A stretch of 64,000 bases of DNA from Ensifer sp. LC163. Its GTDB lineage: Bacteria; Pseudomonadota; Alphaproteobacteria; Rhizobiales; Rhizobiaceae. Under the pieces are notes generated by a model. That model saw only the letters and a list, made by a program, of their open reading frames with translations. It made no database searches and had not been told where the DNA came from. Shown here one piece after another: positions 61,342 through 64,000 of this stretch; position 1 is the first letter of the stretch, and every line of letters begins with the position of its first letter. A program made the translations under genes and the position numbers. The stretch is from the NCBI RefSeq assembly GCF_001695855.1, contig NZ_MBSS01000013.1, positions 1-64,000 on the forward strand, read 5' to 3'.

Positions 61342-62343
61342 ATGGGAAACATTACACTCAGAAACGTCTCGAAGGTCTTCGGCGCCCATGCCGTCATCCC
61401 GTCGATCGACCTCAACATCAACGATGGCGAGTTCGTGGTCTTCGTCGGCCCGTCGGGCTGCGGAAAATCGACGCTGCTGCGGCTGATCGCCGGGCTTGAG
61501 GATGTCAGCGACGGCGAGATCGTCATCGACGGCAAGAACGCCACCGAACTGCCGCCGGCGCAACGTGGCCTGTCGATGGTGTTCCAGTCCTATGCGCTCT
61601 ATCCGCATATGAGCGTTCGCTCGAACATAGCCTTTCCGCTGAAGATGGCGAACGAGGACAAGGCCGCCATCGACAGGAAGGTCTCGGACGCCGCCCGCGT
61701 GCTCAACCTGACCGACTATCTCGATCGCAAGCCCCGCCAGCTCTCCGGCGGCCAGCGCCAGCGCGTCGCCATCGGCCGCGCGATCGTGCGCCAGCCGAAG
61801 GCGTTCCTGTTCGACGAGCCGTTGTCGAACCTCGACGCAGCCCTGCGCGTCAACATGCGGCTGGAGATCAGCCAGTTGCACCAGGACCTGAAGACGACCA
61901 TGGTCTACGTCACCCACGACCAGGTCGAGGCGATGACCATGGCCGATAAGATCGTGGTGCTCAATCGCGGGCGCATCGAGCAGGTCGGCTCGCCACTCGA
62001 CCTCTACCACAAGCCGGACAATCTCTTCGTCGCAGGCTTTATCGGTTCACCGCGCATGAACTTCGTTTCCGGTGCGCCGGCCGCCGCCTACCAGGCGCAC
62101 ACGATGGGCATCCGGCCCGAGCATCTGCTGCTTTCCAAGGAAAGTGGCACCTGGAGCGGCACAGTCGGCGTTGCCGAGCATCTCGGCTCTGACACCTTCC
62201 TGCATGTCAATGTCGACAATATCGGCACGGTGACCGCGCGTGTCAGCGGCGATTTCGCCGTCACCCATGGCGACCGGGTGTTCCTGACGCCCGATGCCCA
62301 GCGTGTCCACAGGTTCGACGACAAGGGGCTGGCAGTTCGATGA
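61342..62343 (+). CDS. smoK: Sorbitol/mannitol ABC transporter ATP-binding protein SmoK
   Basis: A 333-residue MalK-type ATPase. Walker [10 protein letters not shown], signature [15 protein letters not shown], Walker [13 protein letters not shown] and the His of [14 protein letters not shown] are intact. A C-terminal TOBE/regulatory domain (about 235-333) has [10 protein letters not shown]. It overlaps smoS by ATGA. Confidence 0.95.
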   Translation: MGNITLRNVSKVFGAHAVIPSIDLNINDGEFVVFVGPSGCGKSTLLRLIAGLEDVSDGEIVIDGKNATELPPAQRGLSMVFQSYALYPHMSVRSNIAFPLKMANEDKAAIDRKVSDAARVLNLTDYLDRKPRQLSGGQRQRVAIGRAIVRQPKAFLFDEPLSNLDAALRVNMRLEISQLHQDLKTTMVYVTHDQVEAMTMADKIVVLNRGRIEQVGSPLDLYHKPDNLFVAGFIGSPRMNFVSGAPAAAYQAHTMGIRPEHLLLSKESGTWSGTVGVAEHLGSDTFLHVNVDNIGTVTARVSGDFAVTHGDRVFLTPDAQRVHRFDDKGLAVR

Positions 62344-63113
62344 AACGTCTTCACGGGAAAAGCGCGCTGATCACCGGATCCGCGCGGGGTATCGGTCGCG
62401 CCTTCGCCGAAGCCTATGTGCGCGAAGGCGCCAGGGTGGCAATTGCCGACATCAATGTGACGCGGGCGCGTGAGACCGCATCGGAAATCGGCCCAAGCGC
62501 CTATGCCGTCGAGATGGACGTGACGCAGCAAGGCTCGATCGATGCGGCGATCGCATCGGTCGTCGCCGAGGCTGGGGGGCTCGATATTCTCGTCAACAAT
62601 GCGGCGCTCTTCGATCTCGCACCGATCGTCGAGATCACCCGCGAAAGCTATGACCGGCTGTTTGCAATCAATGTTTCGGGAACGCTGTTCACGATGCAGG
62701 CTGCCGCCAGGCAGATGATCGCGCAGGGCCGGGGCGGCAAGATCATCAATATGGCAAGTCAGGCAGGCCGGCGCGGCGAGGCGCTGGTCGCCGTCTATTG
62801 CGCCACCAAGGCAGCGGTCATCAGCCTGACCCAGTCGGCCGGGCTGAACCTGATCAAGCATCGCATCAACGTCAACGCCATCGCGCCCGGTGTGGTCGAC
62901 GGCGAGCACTGGGACGGCGTCGACGCGCTGTTTGCCAAATACGAGAACCGTCCGCGCGGCGAGAAGAAGAGGCTTGCGGGCGCGGAAGTGCCCTATGGGC
63001 GCATGGGAACGGCCGAGGATCTCACCGGCATGGCGATCTTCCTCGCCTCGGCCGAGAGCGATTACGTCGTTTCGCAGACCTACAACGTCGATGGCGGCAA
63101 CTGGATGAGCTGA
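62340..63113 (+). CDS. smoS: Sorbitol dehydrogenase SmoS (SDR)
   Basis: A 257-residue classical SDR that oxidises D-sorbitol to fructose with [11 protein letters not shown] (about 11-18), Asp in VAIADINV (NAD preference), NNAALF, Ser in INMASQAG and Tyr-x3-Lys in YCATKAAV form the standard set; the C-terminus VDGGNWMS is typical. It is translationally coupled to smoK. mtlK starts 40 bases downstream. Confidence 0.94.
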   Translation: MKRLHGKSALITGSARGIGRAFAEAYVREGARVAIADINVTRARETASEIGPSAYAVEMDVTQQGSIDAAIASVVAEAGGLDILVNNAALFDLAPIVEITRESYDRLFAINVSGTLFTMQAAARQMIAQGRGGKIINMASQAGRRGEALVAVYCATKAAVISLTQSAGLNLIKHRINVNAIAPGVVDGEHWDGVDALFAKYENRPRGEKKRLAGAEVPYGRMGTAEDLTGMAIFLASAESDYVVSQTYNVDGGNWMS

Positions 63114-63153
63114 GGCCAGTCTTCGGACGGTGCCTCGATAAGGAAACGGGACC

Positions 63154-64000
63154 ATGACGACCAAACTCTCTCTTGCGGCGCTCGACGCAGTGAAGGCCAG
63201 GGCCGGCGTGCCAAGCTACGACCGTGCCGGGCTGAAAGCCGGCATTGTGCATTTCGGTGTCGGCAATTTTCACCGTGCCCATCAGGCCGTCTATCTCGAC
63301 GATCTCTTCAATGCCGGGCACGACCACGACTGGGCGATCATCGGCGCAGGTGTGCTGCCCTCCGACGAACAGATGCGAGCCAAGCTTGAGGCACAGGATT
63401 TCCTCACGACGGTGGTCGAACAGGACAACAACCGCACCGGCGCGCATGTGACCGGCGCGATGATCGACTACCTGAAGCCCGGGGATGTCGCCGGCATCGT
63501 TGCGAAGCTTGCCGATCCGGCGATCCGCATCGTTTCGCTGACGATCACCGAGGGCGGCTATTTCATCGACCCGGCCTCCGGCGTCTTCAATCCGACCCAC
63601 CCAGCCATCGTCGACGACGCCCAAAATCCGGCTTCGCCGAAGACGGTTTTCGGCCTGATCGTCGCCGGGATGAAGGCCCGTCGCGACAGCCAGGTCCCGC
63701 CGTTCACGGTGATGTCCTGCGACAACATTCCGGGCAATGGCGAGGTGACGCACGCGGCGGTGTCTGGCCTTGCGCGGCTCTTCGACCCTGATTTCGCCGA
63801 CTGGATCGATGCCAATGTCGCCTTCCCCAACGGCATGGTGGATCGCATCACGCCGGCCACCGGCGCACGCGAAATCGGCATCGTGGCTGCGGACTACGAG
63901 ATCGAGGACGCCTGGCCGGTGTTCTGCGAAGAATTCAAGCAATGGGTGCTGGAAGATCATTTTCCGCAAGGACGCCCGGCGCTCGAGAAGGTCGGCGTGC
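63154..64000 (+). CDS. mtlK: Mannitol 2-dehydrogenase MtlK (cut by window edge)
   Basis: The first 282 residues of a long-chain polyol dehydrogenase (normal length about 490). GIVHFGVGNFHRAHQAVYLDDL (about 30-51) is the N-terminal dinucleotide-binding motif, TITEGGYFID and MSCDNIPGNG are family segments, and NGMVDRITPAT leads toward the catalytic domain. It oxidises D-mannitol to fructose. AAGGAAACGGG precedes ATG 63154. The catalytic Lys region lies beyond the window. Confidence 0.93.
   Translation, partial: MTTKLSLAALDAVKARAGVPSYDRAGLKAGIVHFGVGNFHRAHQAVYLDDLFNAGHDHDWAIIGAGVLPSDEQMRAKLEAQDFLTTVVEQDNNRTGAHVTGAMIDYLKPGDVAGIVAKLADPAIRIVSLTITEGGYFIDPASGVFNPTHPAIVDDAQNPASPKTVFGLIVAGMKARRDSQVPPFTVMSCDNIPGNGEVTHAAVSGLARLFDPDFADWIDANVAFPNGMVDRITPATGAREIGIVAADYEIEDAWPVFCEEFKQWVLEDHFPQGRPALEKVGV

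Overview
The window looks like chromosomal DNA of a Rhizobiaceae bacterium, most likely Ensifer/Sinorhizobium. Reasons: high GC with strong GC3 bias (many long antisense shadow frames), a RIME1-type double palindrome and other rhizobial intergenic palindromes, and gene sets typical of Sinorhizobium meliloti (soxBDAG, livHMGF with a small membrane protein, the split urease operon, a CyaC-type redox adenylate cyclase, preTA/pyd genes and smoEFGK-smoS-mtlK). I see no tRNA, rRNA, CRISPR or phage genes. A truncated IS1182-like transposase start touches the left edge.

Layout, left to right. 1-4.2 kb: transposase fragment, FMN/quinone reductase, RIME element, a fused ring-cleaving dioxygenase/esterase (MhqO-MhqD type), an SDR enzyme and a response-regulator remnant. 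4.2-9.5 kb: efflux operon with two lipoprotein adaptors and one RND pump. 9.5-18.3 kb: cysQ, then heterotetrameric sarcosine oxidase soxBDAG and a dimethylglycine-dehydrogenase-like flavoprotein (one-carbon release from methylated glycines to folate). 18.6-24.2 kb: complete branched-chain amino-acid ABC importer. 24.3-33.6 kb: a 2-hydroxyacid dehydrogenase, then the urease region ureD-A-(DUF1272)-B-(LprI)-(GT29-like)-C-(TIGR02117)-(peroxiredoxin)-(ABM monooxygenase)-E-F-G.

33.7-39.8 kb: two copies of a structured repeat flank a Crp/Fnr regulator (with an FNR/FixK-type box upstream) and an RND pump/adaptor pair. 39.9-48.7 kb: a NMT1/THI5-type ABC importer operon containing a GNAT and an SMR protein, a cupin, dihydropyrimidinase, N-carbamoyl-beta-alanine amidohydrolase and a divergent RutR-like regulator. 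48.7-56.7 kb: an EamA exporter, CyaC-type cyclase, glyoxalase-fold protein, LysR regulator, MDR oxidoreductase and preA/preT. Together preTA + dihydropyrimidinase + amidohydrolase make a full reductive pyrimidine degradation route, and RutR-like operators lie upstream of both blocks. 57.0-64.0 kb: sorbitol/mannitol operon smoC, smoEFGK, smoS and truncated mtlK.

The most interesting signals are a sialyltransferase-fold (GT29-like) protein with sialylmotif-like L, S and VS segments inside the urease operon, a paired-repeat element whose two copies covary in a stem, shared RutR-like operators at 47.86 and 56.74 kb, an operator palindrome on the predicted start site of smoE, and the dioxygenase-esterase fusion. 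Functions are inferred from reading translated sequence only; no database search was possible.
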